Shown here piece after piece: positions 1 to 6,678 of a stretch of 27,006 bases of DNA. Numbering within the stretch: the stretch's first letter is position 1; every line of letters starts with the position of its first letter. Made by a program: the position numbers and the translations under genes. Source of the stretch: JAAYCI01 sp964369525 (GTDB lineage: Bacteria; Bacillota; Clostridia; Oscillospirales; Ruminococcaceae); NCBI GenBank assembly GCA_964369525.1, contig CAYJEW010000022.1:1-27006 (forward strand). The letters are read 5' to 3'. The notes beneath the pieces are model-generated. The model was not told the DNA's origin, ran no database searches, and saw only the letters and a list, made by a program, of their open reading frames with translations.

Positions 1-1457
1 GGGTACTGCGGCTCGCAGGTAAAATTAATGCCCAGCTTTATAAATGTGTTCTCATCGTCCCTTGTAATAAGGCAGCTGCAATGTGCGTCGCACCCACGCA
101 AATCGGGCAGATGCCGCAGCGCCAGCTCGGCTGTTGGGTTTGTTGCCGCCGATATCGAAAGCGCCTGCAACACCTCTTCCAGGTTCAAAACAGGGTACCT
201 GCTACCCAGCATCTCTTTTTTCAGCCTAATAATCGGCTGCAATACAATAGGCGATATCAGCTGCAGCTCGTCTGCAATTCCGGCCAGCACTTTTATAGAG
301 TTCAGCACAACGCTTGCAGTGTCGTTCATCAGCTCACTGCTCTTGCCTGTTACAATACTGCCACACGGAAGTTGCACCGCCACAGCGCTTCTGCCTGCCT
401 GCTCGGCCTTTTCCAGCGCAGGCGCCACCATAAGCCTATCGGCAGAATGTAAATCTATGCTGCTCATTAAAAACTCAATGCGCTGTATGCTCTCTTGGTC
501 GCCTGCGCCCTGCATGTATGCGCAGCGCGCCTTGTACCAGCGGCGAATAATCTCCTGCCGTGCCGCCTCACGCACCACCTCATCATCGGCAATACATCTG
601 CCAATCATGTTAACGCCCATGTCGGTAGGGCTTTGGTACACATCTTCGCCGGTAATGCGCTTTAGTATGGTGCGCACCACAGGGAAAACCTCAATGTCCC
701 TATTATAGTTAACCGCTGTTTCGCCGTATGCTTTTAGGTGAAACGGGTCTATCATATTCACATCTTTAAGGTCGGCCGTAGCTGCCTCGTACGCAATGTT
801 CACAGGGTGCTCCAGCGGCAAATCCCATATAGGGAACGTCTCGTACTTTGCGTATCCGCCCGCCACGCCACGCTTGTGCTCATGGTATAACTGCGACAAA
901 CAGGTGGCCAGCTTGCCGCTGCCCGGCCCAGGCGCTGTTACCACCACAAGCGAGCGGCTGGTTTCTATGTATGGGTTTTCGCCATACCCCTCTTCCGATA
1001 CAATAATCTCTGTGTCCGAGGGGTACCCCTTTGTTAAGGTGTGCACATACACCCGCTCTCCGCGGATCTCCAGCTTTTTGCGAAACATATCCGCCGCAGG
1101 CTGGCCGGAAAACTGCGTAATAAGCACAGCGCCTATGTATAAATCCATCTTGCGCAAATCGTCTATCAGGCGTAGCACGTCTTGGTCGTATGTAATGCCA
1201 ATATCAGCCCTACGCTTGTTTTGCTCAATAGCCTTTGCACTTATGCACAAGATAATCTCCGCCATCTCGCGCAGCTCGGCCAAAAGCTTAACCTTACCGT
1301 TCACGTCAAAGCCCGGCAAAACCCGAGAAGCATGATAATCGTCAAACAGCTTGCCACCAAATTCCAGATACAGCTTGTCAAACCTATCCACCCTTTGTTT
1401 TATGCGGCGGCTTTGTTCTTTAACATACTCTTCGTTGTTAAAACCGGTCTTAAACAC
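1..1457 (-). CDS. DUF1846 (UPF0371) family protein, C-terminus cut by window edge
   Basis: The frame is open for 485 codons from a GTG at 1457 to the left edge. The protein starts MFKTGFNNEEYVKEQSRRIK, which I recognise as the start of the DUF1846/UPF0371 family. Members are about 495-505 residues, so only roughly the last ten residues are missing. A glycine-rich loop, APGPGSGK (residues 175-182), resembles a phosphate-binding loop. The biochemical function of the family is not established as far as I know. The GTG is chosen because a GGGGGGA ribosome binding site lies four bases upstream and the family sequence begins there. The gene starts 27 bases after the purA stop, with no terminator between, so the two are probably co-transcribed. 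The short opposite-strand ORFs here are shadows. Family assignment is firm; function is unknown. Confidence 0.9.
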   Translation of the reverse strand, partial: MFKTGFNNEEYVKEQSRRIKQRVDRFDKLYLEFGGKLFDDYHASRVLPGFDVNGKVKLLAELREMAEIILCISAKAIEQNKRRADIGITYDQDVLRLIDDLRKMDLYIGAVLITQFSGQPAADMFRKKLEIRGERVYVHTLTKGYPSDTEIIVSEEGYGENPYIETSRSLVVVTAPGPGSGKLATCLSQLYHEHKRGVAGGYAKYETFPIWDLPLEHPVNIAYEAATADLKDVNMIDPFHLKAYGETAVNYNRDIEVFPVVRTILKRITGEDVYQSPTDMGVNMIGRCIADDEVVREAARQEIIRRWYKARCAYMQGAGDQESIQRIEFLMSSIDLHSADRLMVAPALEKAEQAGRSAVAVQLPCGSIVTGKSSELMNDTASVVLNSIKVLAGIADELQLISPIVLQPIIRLKKEMLGSRYPVLNLEEVLQALSISAATNPTAELALRHLPDLRGCDAHCSCLITRDDENTFIKLGINFTCEPQY

Positions 1458-1484
1458 TGTGTCCCCCCTGTGTAACAGTAATTT

Positions 1485-2759
1485 TTACTCGTAGCGAATA
1501 TACGCCTCGCGCTGCGGCCCTACCGACACATATGTAATAGGGCACTCAAGGCTTTGGCGAATAAACTCTATGTATTCTCTGGCCTGTTTTGGCAAATCTT
1601 CTTTTTTCCTTATATCGCTAACGTCGGTTTTCCAGCCCTCAAATGTACGAATAACCGGCTTTGCACGCTCCAGCGCCGCACCATATGGGAAGGCTGTTGT
1701 CTCTTTTCCGTCTATCTCATACGCTACACACACAGGTATCTCGTCACGATAGCTAAGTACGTCCAGCATGGTAAGCGCAAGCTCTGTAGCGCCTTGCAGG
1801 CGGCACCCATAACGGCTAGCCACCACGTCAAACGCGCCCACACGGCGTGGGCGGCCTGTTGCCGCGCCGTATTCGCCACCCGTTTTGCGCAATAGCTCTG
1901 CCTCGTCGCCAAACATCTCTGCCACAAACGGCCCACCACCCACACAGGTAGAGTACGCCTTTGTTACGCCAATGCTACCGCCCAGCTTCATGCCCGGCAC
2001 GCCCGCACCAATAGGCGCAAACGACGCCAGCGTTGTAGACGACGATGTGTACGGATAAATTCCAAAGTCTATATCCCTCAGCGCACCAAGCTGTGCCTCA
2101 AACAATACGTCTTTGCCGGCTTTATCTGCCGCATGCAGGTATTCGCCGGTGTCGCATATATAATCGGCAAAAATATCTGCCGCACGCTTTAGCCCGTCCA
2201 TAACCTGCTCGTAGGTAGGGGCTGTGCCGCCATACATTTTTTCCACCAAAAGCCCTTTGTACTGCACATAATCCTTAATAAGCTCAGCATAATCATCTAT
2301 CGCCAAAAGGTCGCCCATGCGTAGTGCCTTGCGCAGATACTTATCGCTATAAGCAGGCGCAATACCCCGCCTTGTGCTTCCCTGCGCATTTTTTCCAAGC
2401 CTGTCTTCTTCCAGCGCGTCCAGCATTGGGTGCACCGGTAGGCACAGCGCCGCGCGGTCAGAAATCTTCAGGTTTTCCGGGGTAACTTTTACCCCCTTCT
2501 CGCGTAGCATATCGCTCTCTTTGGCCAGATGCTCTAAGTCAATCACCATTCCGCTGCCCATCACGTTCACAACCTCAGGGCGCAAAATTCCACTGGGAAA
2601 CAGGTTCAGCACAAACTTCCCGCGCTCGTTCACAACGGTGTGCCCTGCGTTGTTGCCGCCTTGATACCTCACAACAACATCATAATTTTGGCAAAGAAGG
2701 TCCACCATACGGCCCTTGCCCTCATCGCCCCAGTTTATTCCGGTAATTGCAGTTAACAT
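1485..2759 (-). CDS. purA: Adenylosuccinate synthetase
   Basis: This enzyme joins IMP and aspartate using GTP, the first committed step from IMP to AMP, in the cytoplasm. The N-terminus shows the GDEGKG loop (residues 11-16) with catalytic Asp12, and GGNNAGH with catalytic His40. The product is 424 residues, close to the usual 425-432. A longer frame opens at 2813, but the ATG at 2759 is preferred. The family begins at this point, an AAGGGG site lies upstream, and the predicted -10 box (2804-2809) lies downstream of the longer start, so that start would not be transcribed. The gene is divergent from acpP and is followed at 27 bases by the DUF1846 gene. No PurR box or purine riboswitch was recognised in the short leader. 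Confidence 0.97.
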   Translation of the reverse strand: MLTAITGINWGDEGKGRMVDLLCQNYDVVVRYQGGNNAGHTVVNERGKFVLNLFPSGILRPEVVNVMGSGMVIDLEHLAKESDMLREKGVKVTPENLKISDRAALCLPVHPMLDALEEDRLGKNAQGSTRRGIAPAYSDKYLRKALRMGDLLAIDDYAELIKDYVQYKGLLVEKMYGGTAPTYEQVMDGLKRAADIFADYICDTGEYLHAADKAGKDVLFEAQLGALRDIDFGIYPYTSSSTTLASFAPIGAGVPGMKLGGSIGVTKAYSTCVGGGPFVAEMFGDEAELLRKTGGEYGAATGRPRRVGAFDVVASRYGCRLQGATELALTMLDVLSYRDEIPVCVAYEIDGKETTAFPYGAALERAKPVIRTFEGWKTDVSDIRKKEDLPKQAREYIEFIRQSLECPITYVSVGPQREAYIRYE

Positions 2760-2803
2760 TCGCTCTATTCCCCTTAATTTGAAATTAAAACATTTACCGA
2801 TTA

Positions 2804-2832
2804 ATTGTATCATAACCCCACGCTTGTAACAA
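2804..2832 (-). promoter_or_regulatory. Promoter of purA
   Basis: On the minus strand TTGTTA (2827-2832) is followed by a 17-base spacer and TACAAT (2804-2809). A TG one base before the -10 makes it an extended -10. Transcription would begin near 2797, giving a leader of about 38 bases. This supports the internal purA start at 2759. Predicted by eye only. Confidence 0.65.
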
Positions 2833-2880
2833 TAGTATTATCTTTAATATGCCATGTTCATATAAAAAGTTCGCAAGCCC

Positions 2881-2909
2881 TTGACAACGCCTACGAAACA
2901 CGATATAAA
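2881..2909 (+). promoter_or_regulatory. Promoter upstream of acpP
   Basis: A perfect TTGACA (2881-2886), a 17-base spacer and TATAAA (2904-2909) form a strong sigma-A-type promoter pointing toward acpP. Transcription would start near 2916, giving a leader of about 90 bases that contains the tandem palindrome at 2918-2949. A second -10-like TATAAT lies at 2973-2978, but no good -35 precedes it (GCAAAC at the 17-base position), so it would need an activator. Confidence 0.65.
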
Positions 2910-2917
2910 CAAGTAGT

Positions 2918-2949
2918 AGGTTTGCGGCAAAAACTTTTGCGGCAAACCT
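2918..2949. repeat. Tandem palindromes forming a 32-bp near-perfect inverted repeat in the acpP control region
   Basis: The 11-mer TTTGCGGCAAA, itself a palindrome around its centre base, occurs at 2921-2931 and 2936-2946, with centres 15 bp apart. The two copies lie within a larger inverted repeat (15-base arms 2918-2932 and 2935-2949, one mismatch). It sits just downstream of the 2881-2909 promoter and upstream of the second -10 at 2973. It could be a repressor operator, an activator site for the second -10, or a 5'-leader hairpin. I do not recognise it as a FapR or FabT operator. Confidence 0.6.
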
Positions 2950-3005
2950 GCAAACACAATTTGTTCGCACTATATAATGTAAAAGATAGAAAGAGGGTGC
3001 TTCGA

Positions 3006-3233
3006 ATGGTATTTGAACGCATTCGTCAAATTTTGATGGATCAACTAGACCTAAGCGAAGAAAAAATTACGATGGAGTCTGCTATTGTAGACGACCTTGA
3101 AGCCGACAGCCTTGATGTTGTAGACCTTGTTATGACCATTGAAGACGAGTACGGCATGGAAGTTCCGGACGACCAAATTGAAAATTTCCGCACTGTTGGC
3201 GATGTAGTAAAGTACATTGAAGAACATCTCTAA
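3006..3233 (+). CDS. acpP: Acyl carrier protein
   Basis: This 75-residue acidic protein carries growing acyl chains on a phosphopantetheine arm during fatty acid synthesis. The attachment Ser35 lies in the canonical EADSLDVV context, and the four-helix layout and length match bacterial AcpP. The frame extends upstream to 2805. The ATG at 3006 is chosen because a GAGGGTG ribosome binding site lies six bases before it, the family begins here, and the promoter lies inside the longer frame. No fab or pls genes adjoin it in this window, so its fatty-acid context is not visible. It has its own promoter and terminator and looks monocistronic. Confidence 0.96.
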   Translation: MVFERIRQILMDQLDLSEEKITMESAIVDDLEADSLDVVDLVMTIEDEYGMEVPDDQIENFRTVGDVVKYIEEHL

Positions 3234-3263
3234 ATGCGGTCTGTTTAGTTTGCAAGGCCATAG

Positions 3264-3291
3264 TGTGCCGCTTTAAGCGGCACATTTTTTT
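3264..3291 (+). terminator. Intrinsic terminator after acpP
   Basis: A stem TGTGCCGC (3264-3271) / GCGGCACA (3277-3284) with a short TTTAA loop is followed by seven T residues (3285-3291). It lies 30 bases after the acpP stop and 23 bases before proS, separating the two transcripts. Confidence 0.88.
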
Positions 3292-3314
3292 CTCATTATT
3301 AAGGAGGTTGCGGC

Positions 3315-4751
3315 ATGGACAAAAACAAAAAAATGGTAGAGGCCATCACCCCTATAGACCAAGACTTTGCGCAGTGGTATACCGACATATGCCTTAAGGC
3401 CGAACTGGTAGACTATTCCTCGGTAAAAGGCTTCACCATCCTGCGCCCATACGGCCAAGCTATATGGGAGAATATTACCAAAATTCTTGATGGCATGTTC
3501 AAGAGCACCGGCCACGAAAACGTAGCCATGCCCATGCTAATTCCCGCAAGCCTTCTGCAAAAAGAAAAAGACCATGTAGAGGGCTTTGCGCCCGAGGTTG
3601 CCTGGGTAACCCGCGGCGGCAGCGAAGAGCTGGAAGAGCCCATGTGCATCCGCCCCACCAGCGAAACGCTGTTTTGCGACCATTTCTCAAATATTCTTCA
3701 CAGCTGGCGCCAGCTGCCGCTTTTGTATAACCAATGGTGTAGCGTTGTTCGCTGGGAAAAAACCACCCGCCCGTTTTTGCGCACCCGCGAGTTTTGGTGG
3801 CAAGAGGGCCATACCCTGCACGAAACCGCCGAACAAGCGCAGGCCGAAACGCTGCAGCAGCTCGAAGCGTATGCCGAGCTATGCGAAAAACATCTCATGA
3901 TGCCGCTTGTTAAAGGCCCCAAAACCGAGAGCGACAAGTTTGCAGGTGCAGAGGCCACCTATGCGGTAGAGGCCATGATGCACGACGGCCGCGCCCTGCA
4001 GGCAGGCACCAGCCACTTTTTCGGCGACGGCTTCTCCCGCGCGTTCGACGTTACCTTCAGCGGGCGCGACAACACGCTGCAATATCCCTTTGAAACCAGC
4101 GGGGGCGTGTCCACCCGCCTTATCGGCGGCATCATCATGACCCACGGCGACAACGAGGGCCTAATTCTCCCCCCTGCCATCGCCCCAATTCAGGTTATTA
4201 TAGTGCCTGTGGCACAGCACAAAGAAGGCGTTTTAGACAAAGCATACGAGCTTAAAGCCCGCCTTGAAAAATTTGTGCGTGTGCGCATAGACGAGTCCGA
4301 CAATACCCCCGGCTGGAAATTCAGCGAATGGGAGATGCGCGGCGTGCCCCTGCGGCTGGAGATAGGCCCAAAAGACATCGAAAAAGACCAGTGCGTACTG
4401 GTAGAGCGCCTTGGCCGCACAAAATCTTTTGTGCCGCTGGCAGAGCTGGAAGAAACCATTCCCGCCATGCTAAACACCCTTGCGCAAAACTTATACAACA
4501 AAGCCGCCGAAAACATGGCCAGCCGCACCTGGCAGTGCGCCACCATGGACGAGATAAAATCCATCGCCGCCGAAAACACAGGCTTTATATATGCAATGTG
4601 GTGCGGCGAAGAGGCCTGCGAAGACGCCATCAAAGAACAAACCGGCTACTCCAGCCAGTGCATCCCGTTTGAACAAACTCAAATAAGCACAACCTGCCCT
4701 GTTTGCGGCAAAGCCGCAAAACACATGGTAATGTGGGGTAAGGCTTACTAA
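3315..4751 (+). CDS. proS: Prolyl-tRNA synthetase, short archaeal/eukaryotic-type
   Basis: Charges tRNA-Pro with proline using ATP. At 478 residues, without the editing insertion of the long bacterial form, it matches the type-3 architecture common in Clostridia. Class II motif 2 is visible around residues 146-166 (RWEKTTRPFLRTREFWWQEG) and motif 3 around 262-289 (STRLIGGIIMTHGD). The C-terminal zinc-binding domain has Cys430, Cys435, Cys461 and Cys464 and ends in the Tyr typical of this subtype. The start is fixed by an AAGGAGG site eight bases upstream. The 81-base gap after acpP contains a terminator but no T-box and no clear promoter. No terminator was seen between it and queT. Confidence 0.96.
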   Translation: MDKNKKMVEAITPIDQDFAQWYTDICLKAELVDYSSVKGFTILRPYGQAIWENITKILDGMFKSTGHENVAMPMLIPASLLQKEKDHVEGFAPEVAWVTRGGSEELEEPMCIRPTSETLFCDHFSNILHSWRQLPLLYNQWCSVVRWEKTTRPFLRTREFWWQEGHTLHETAEQAQAETLQQLEAYAELCEKHLMMPLVKGPKTESDKFAGAEATYAVEAMMHDGRALQAGTSHFFGDGFSRAFDVTFSGRDNTLQYPFETSGGVSTRLIGGIIMTHGDNEGLILPPAIAPIQVIIVPVAQHKEGVLDKAYELKARLEKFVRVRIDESDNTPGWKFSEWEMRGVPLRLEIGPKDIEKDQCVLVERLGRTKSFVPLAELEETIPAMLNTLAQNLYNKAAENMASRTWQCATMDEIKSIAAENTGFIYAMWCGEEACEDAIKEQTGYSSQCIPFEQTQISTTCPVCGKAAKHMVMWGKAY

Positions 4752-4908
4752 TTTTCGGTTTTAATTGTTTTTCCATAGGGCAGCTTTTCCGCTAACACAC
4801 GGCGGATTTTAGGCCCGTTTTCCCGCCGCGCACCACCCCGCGGGAAAATCTCACCTCTCAACGCGGCGGGCTTGAGCGGTAAAACTCCCACCGCCGGAAA
4901 GCATTACT
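4752..4908 (+). promoter_or_regulatory. Structured leader of queT, possible preQ1-responsive element
   Basis: Two GC-rich hairpins fit in this 157-base gap: TTTTCCCGC (4818-4826) / GCGGGAAAA (4840-4848), and CGGCGG (4864-4869) / CCGCCG (4891-4896). The second ends on the likely ribosome binding site GGAAAG (4896-4901). Alternative pairings exist because GGCGG also occurs at 4801-4805 and CCGCC at 4823-4827. There is no T-tract, so control of translation would be more likely than termination. preQ1 riboswitches are known upstream of queT genes in Firmicutes, but I cannot match this to a specific class by eye. Confidence 0.35.
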
Positions 4909-5427
4909 ATGCAGATTAATAAAATTATGCAGGCCGCCGCCATAGCCGCACTATATGTAGCATTGTGCCTTGCATTCGCTCCTATTTCTTACGGGCCGGT
5001 ACAGCTTCGCCTTGCCGAAGCGCTAAGCATGCTCGCAGTATTTTCGCCGCAGGCGGTGGTTGGCGTAACGCTGGGTTGCTTTATTGCTAACCTATTTACA
5101 GGTACAGTTTTAGACGTTATCATAGGCACTCTAGGCACGCTTTTGGCGGCGCTTTGCACCCGCAAACTACGCCATGTCCGCTGGCGCACACTGCCTGTTT
5201 TGGCAAGCGCCCCGCCTGTTATATTCAACGCCGTGCTGGTGGGCGCCACCCTTACCGTGCTGTACTACTCCCCCTCTGCCCCTGCCCTAGTCTGGCTTAC
5301 AAACATGGCCACGGTGGGCCTAGGGCAGATTGCCAGCTGTTGCGTTCTCGGCCTGCTACTGGTGTATGCCATCCAGCGCCGCCCCGCACTGCACCGCCTG
5401 CTGGCAGAAGATCCCCCGCCAACCTAG
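4909..5427 (+). CDS. queT: QueT-family transporter (queuosine precursor uptake)
   Basis: A 172-residue integral membrane protein with about five or six hydrophobic segments. The N-terminal pattern (ALYVALCLAFAPISYGPVQL, then RLAEALSMLAVF) is characteristic of the QueT/DUF988 family, thought to be the substrate-binding S component of ECF-type importers for preQ0/preQ1. The precursor would be inserted into tRNA as queuosine. No ECF energizing genes lie in the window; S components can share a remote module. The ATG at 4909 is preceded by a modest GGAAAG site at the foot of a hairpin, so translation may be regulated. A strong bidirectional terminator follows. Confidence 0.87.
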   Translation: MQINKIMQAAAIAALYVALCLAFAPISYGPVQLRLAEALSMLAVFSPQAVVGVTLGCFIANLFTGTVLDVIIGTLGTLLAALCTRKLRHVRWRTLPVLASAPPVIFNAVLVGATLTVLYYSPSAPALVWLTNMATVGLGQIASCCVLGLLLVYAIQRRPALHRLLAEDPPPT

Positions 5428-5450
5428 CATATCCAATATAACCCAAACCA

Positions 5451-5488
5451 AAAAAGCGATGTGAAACTTCACATCGCTTTTTATTTTG
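5451..5488. terminator. Bidirectional intrinsic terminator between queT and DUF3021
   Basis: A 15-bp perfect stem (5451-5465 with 5468-5482) starts with five A and ends with five T, continuing as TTTTTATTTT on the plus strand. It serves rightward queT, and because of its symmetry it can also stop leftward transcripts from the LytTR-DUF3021 pair 94 bases away. Confidence 0.9.
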
Positions 5489-5575
5489 CGCTTTCGGCAA
5501 AAGCTCGCCTAAAATTTATCAGCTTATTCTGCGGCTTTTAAAGCTCTTCCCAAAACTTCGGCACACTACCCTGCC

Positions 5576-6028
5576 TTAATTTTTCGTTAGCTTTTCATTC
5601 AGCCTGCCAATTTTTACTCTTTCCACAATATACATAACCACCCACACCACCAAAAACAGCACAGCAAAAATCCCAAAGTAAACTAAAAATCCTTTAACAC
5701 TGCGCTCCATCCAGTGGGTAAAATACGCTATAGGCATCATAACAAGTGATGCCAGCCCAAAATGAACCCCTGTTTGCTTTGCAATGCTCCAGCTCTCCAG
5801 CTCCCATATAACCGACATTGCGGCAAATGCCGCACCAAGCAGGCCGCAAAGCCCCGCTTGCAAAACCACCGCATAAATTTCGCTGCCCATCTCCTCCACC
5901 AACATCGGCACAGCCGCCCAATAATTTCCATCTGCCAAAACCAGCGATATACCTATGGTTATACCATATCCAATCGCCACCCCTAAAGGCAACCCAAGCA
6001 GCCCCCGTAAAAATGCTTTCTTTCCCAT
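5576..6028 (-). CDS. DUF3021 family membrane protein
   Basis: A 150-residue protein with four predicted membrane segments, roughly residues 10-32, 50-72, 87-106 and 113-137. Its size, topology and position directly after a LytTR regulator are typical of DUF3021 proteins. These accompany single-domain LytTR regulators in Firmicutes and are suspected to act as membrane partners, possibly anti-activators. The ATG at 6028 abuts the TAG stop of the upstream gene (TAGATG), with a GGAGG site inside that gene's end, so translation is probably coupled. No sensor kinase is nearby. Molecular role unproven. Confidence 0.82.
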   Translation of the reverse strand: MGKKAFLRGLLGLPLGVAIGYGITIGISLVLADGNYWAAVPMLVEEMGSEIYAVVLQAGLCGLLGAAFAAMSVIWELESWSIAKQTGVHFGLASLVMMPIAYFTHWMERSVKGFLVYFGIFAVLFLVVWVVMYIVERVKIGRLNEKLTKN

Positions 6029-6487
6029 CTATCTGCCTCCAAGCCCTAATATTTTTTTAATGTGCGAAACATATCGCCTTGAAACAAAAGAGCTGCTCCC
6101 GTCTGCTAGCTTTACACATATTGTGCCGGTAAAACTCAAATCAAACTCCACCATCTTTTTTATGTTCACAACCTCTGCGCTCGATATCCTCACAAACCCA
6201 TTCGGCGAAAGGCGCTGTGCCACCTCATACAGCGGCATCTTCATTGTATACTCCTCGCCGCCCTCCATCACCGCAAATACTTTTTTGCTGCCTGTGTAAA
6301 ACCGCACCACCTTTTGCTCGTCAATAACCACGGTCCGCTCGTTTACATACCCAACCAGCAGCCTTGGCGCCTGCGCCGATATTCTCTCCACAATGCTGTT
6401 TACCTGCGGCGTTATCTCATCTGTTTTAATAACCACTTCAATCTCTTTAACATCCTTGTCAATCTCTATGTTTACCTTCAAGCGCAC
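6029..6487 (-). CDS. LytTR-family DNA-binding regulator
   Basis: A 152-residue protein without a receiver domain. The first 45 or so residues form a short alpha/beta lead (VNIEIDKDVKEIEVVIK), and residues about 50-150 match a LytTR DNA-binding domain (VGYVNERTVVIDEQKVVRFY, then LSPNGFVRISSAEVVNIKK). Such stand-alone LytTR regulators usually control their own operon with a DUF3021 membrane partner, exactly the arrangement here. The start is GTG at 6487, preceded closely by GGGGAGGTGAA. A TTG six bases further in is an alternative with better spacing. What signal it senses cannot be told. Confidence 0.88.
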   Translation of the reverse strand: MRLKVNIEIDKDVKEIEVVIKTDEITPQVNSIVERISAQAPRLLVGYVNERTVVIDEQKVVRFYTGSKKVFAVMEGGEEYTMKMPLYEVAQRLSPNGFVRISSAEVVNIKKMVEFDLSFTGTICVKLADGSSSFVSRRYVSHIKKILGLGGR

Positions 6488-6507
6488 TTCACCTCCCCTG
6501 TGCTTTA

Positions 6508-6513
6508 ATTATA
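6508..6513 (-). promoter_or_regulatory. Candidate -10 box for the LytTR-DUF3021 operon
   Basis: A perfect TATAAT on the minus strand lies 20 bases upstream of the LytTR start. No convincing -35 is found at 16-18 bp (TGGCAA at 16). That is compatible with a promoter needing an activator such as the LytTR protein itself. Confidence 0.4.
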
Positions 6514-6607
6514 GTAAAAGCAAAATAATTTGCCACACTTTTCCGATATTTGGTCAATAGCCGCCGATAACCGGTAGCCTTCCCCCTGCATATGCCCCCA
6601 AAACCAT

Positions 6608-6643
6608 AAAAAAGGAAGCACCAAACTCACGTTTGATGCTTCC
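6608..6643 (-). terminator. Intrinsic terminator after ftsH
   Basis: On the minus strand GGAAGCATCAAAC (6631-6643) pairs with GTTTGGTGCTTCC (6614-6626) across a 4-base loop with one G-T pair, followed by six T (6608-6613). It lies 35 bases past the ftsH stop and separates ftsH from the LytTR gene. Confidence 0.9.
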
Positions 6644-6678
6644 TCTTTTTAATCTTTACCGCCATTGCTCACGCTTGG

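Noticed and set aside
28..1335. Rightward open frames of 226 and 179 codons at 28-708 and 796-1335
   Set aside because: They are antisense to the DUF1846 gene, whose family sequence is clear on the minus strand. They have Ser/Cys-rich shadow composition and no ribosome binding site.
2760..2813. Longer purA start at 2813
   Set aside because: It lies upstream of the predicted transcription start and adds 18 residues not seen in the family.
4702..4712. Third copy of TTTGCGGCAAA
   Set aside because: It lies in the proS coding sequence for the zinc-binding CGK segment and is best explained by codon choice.
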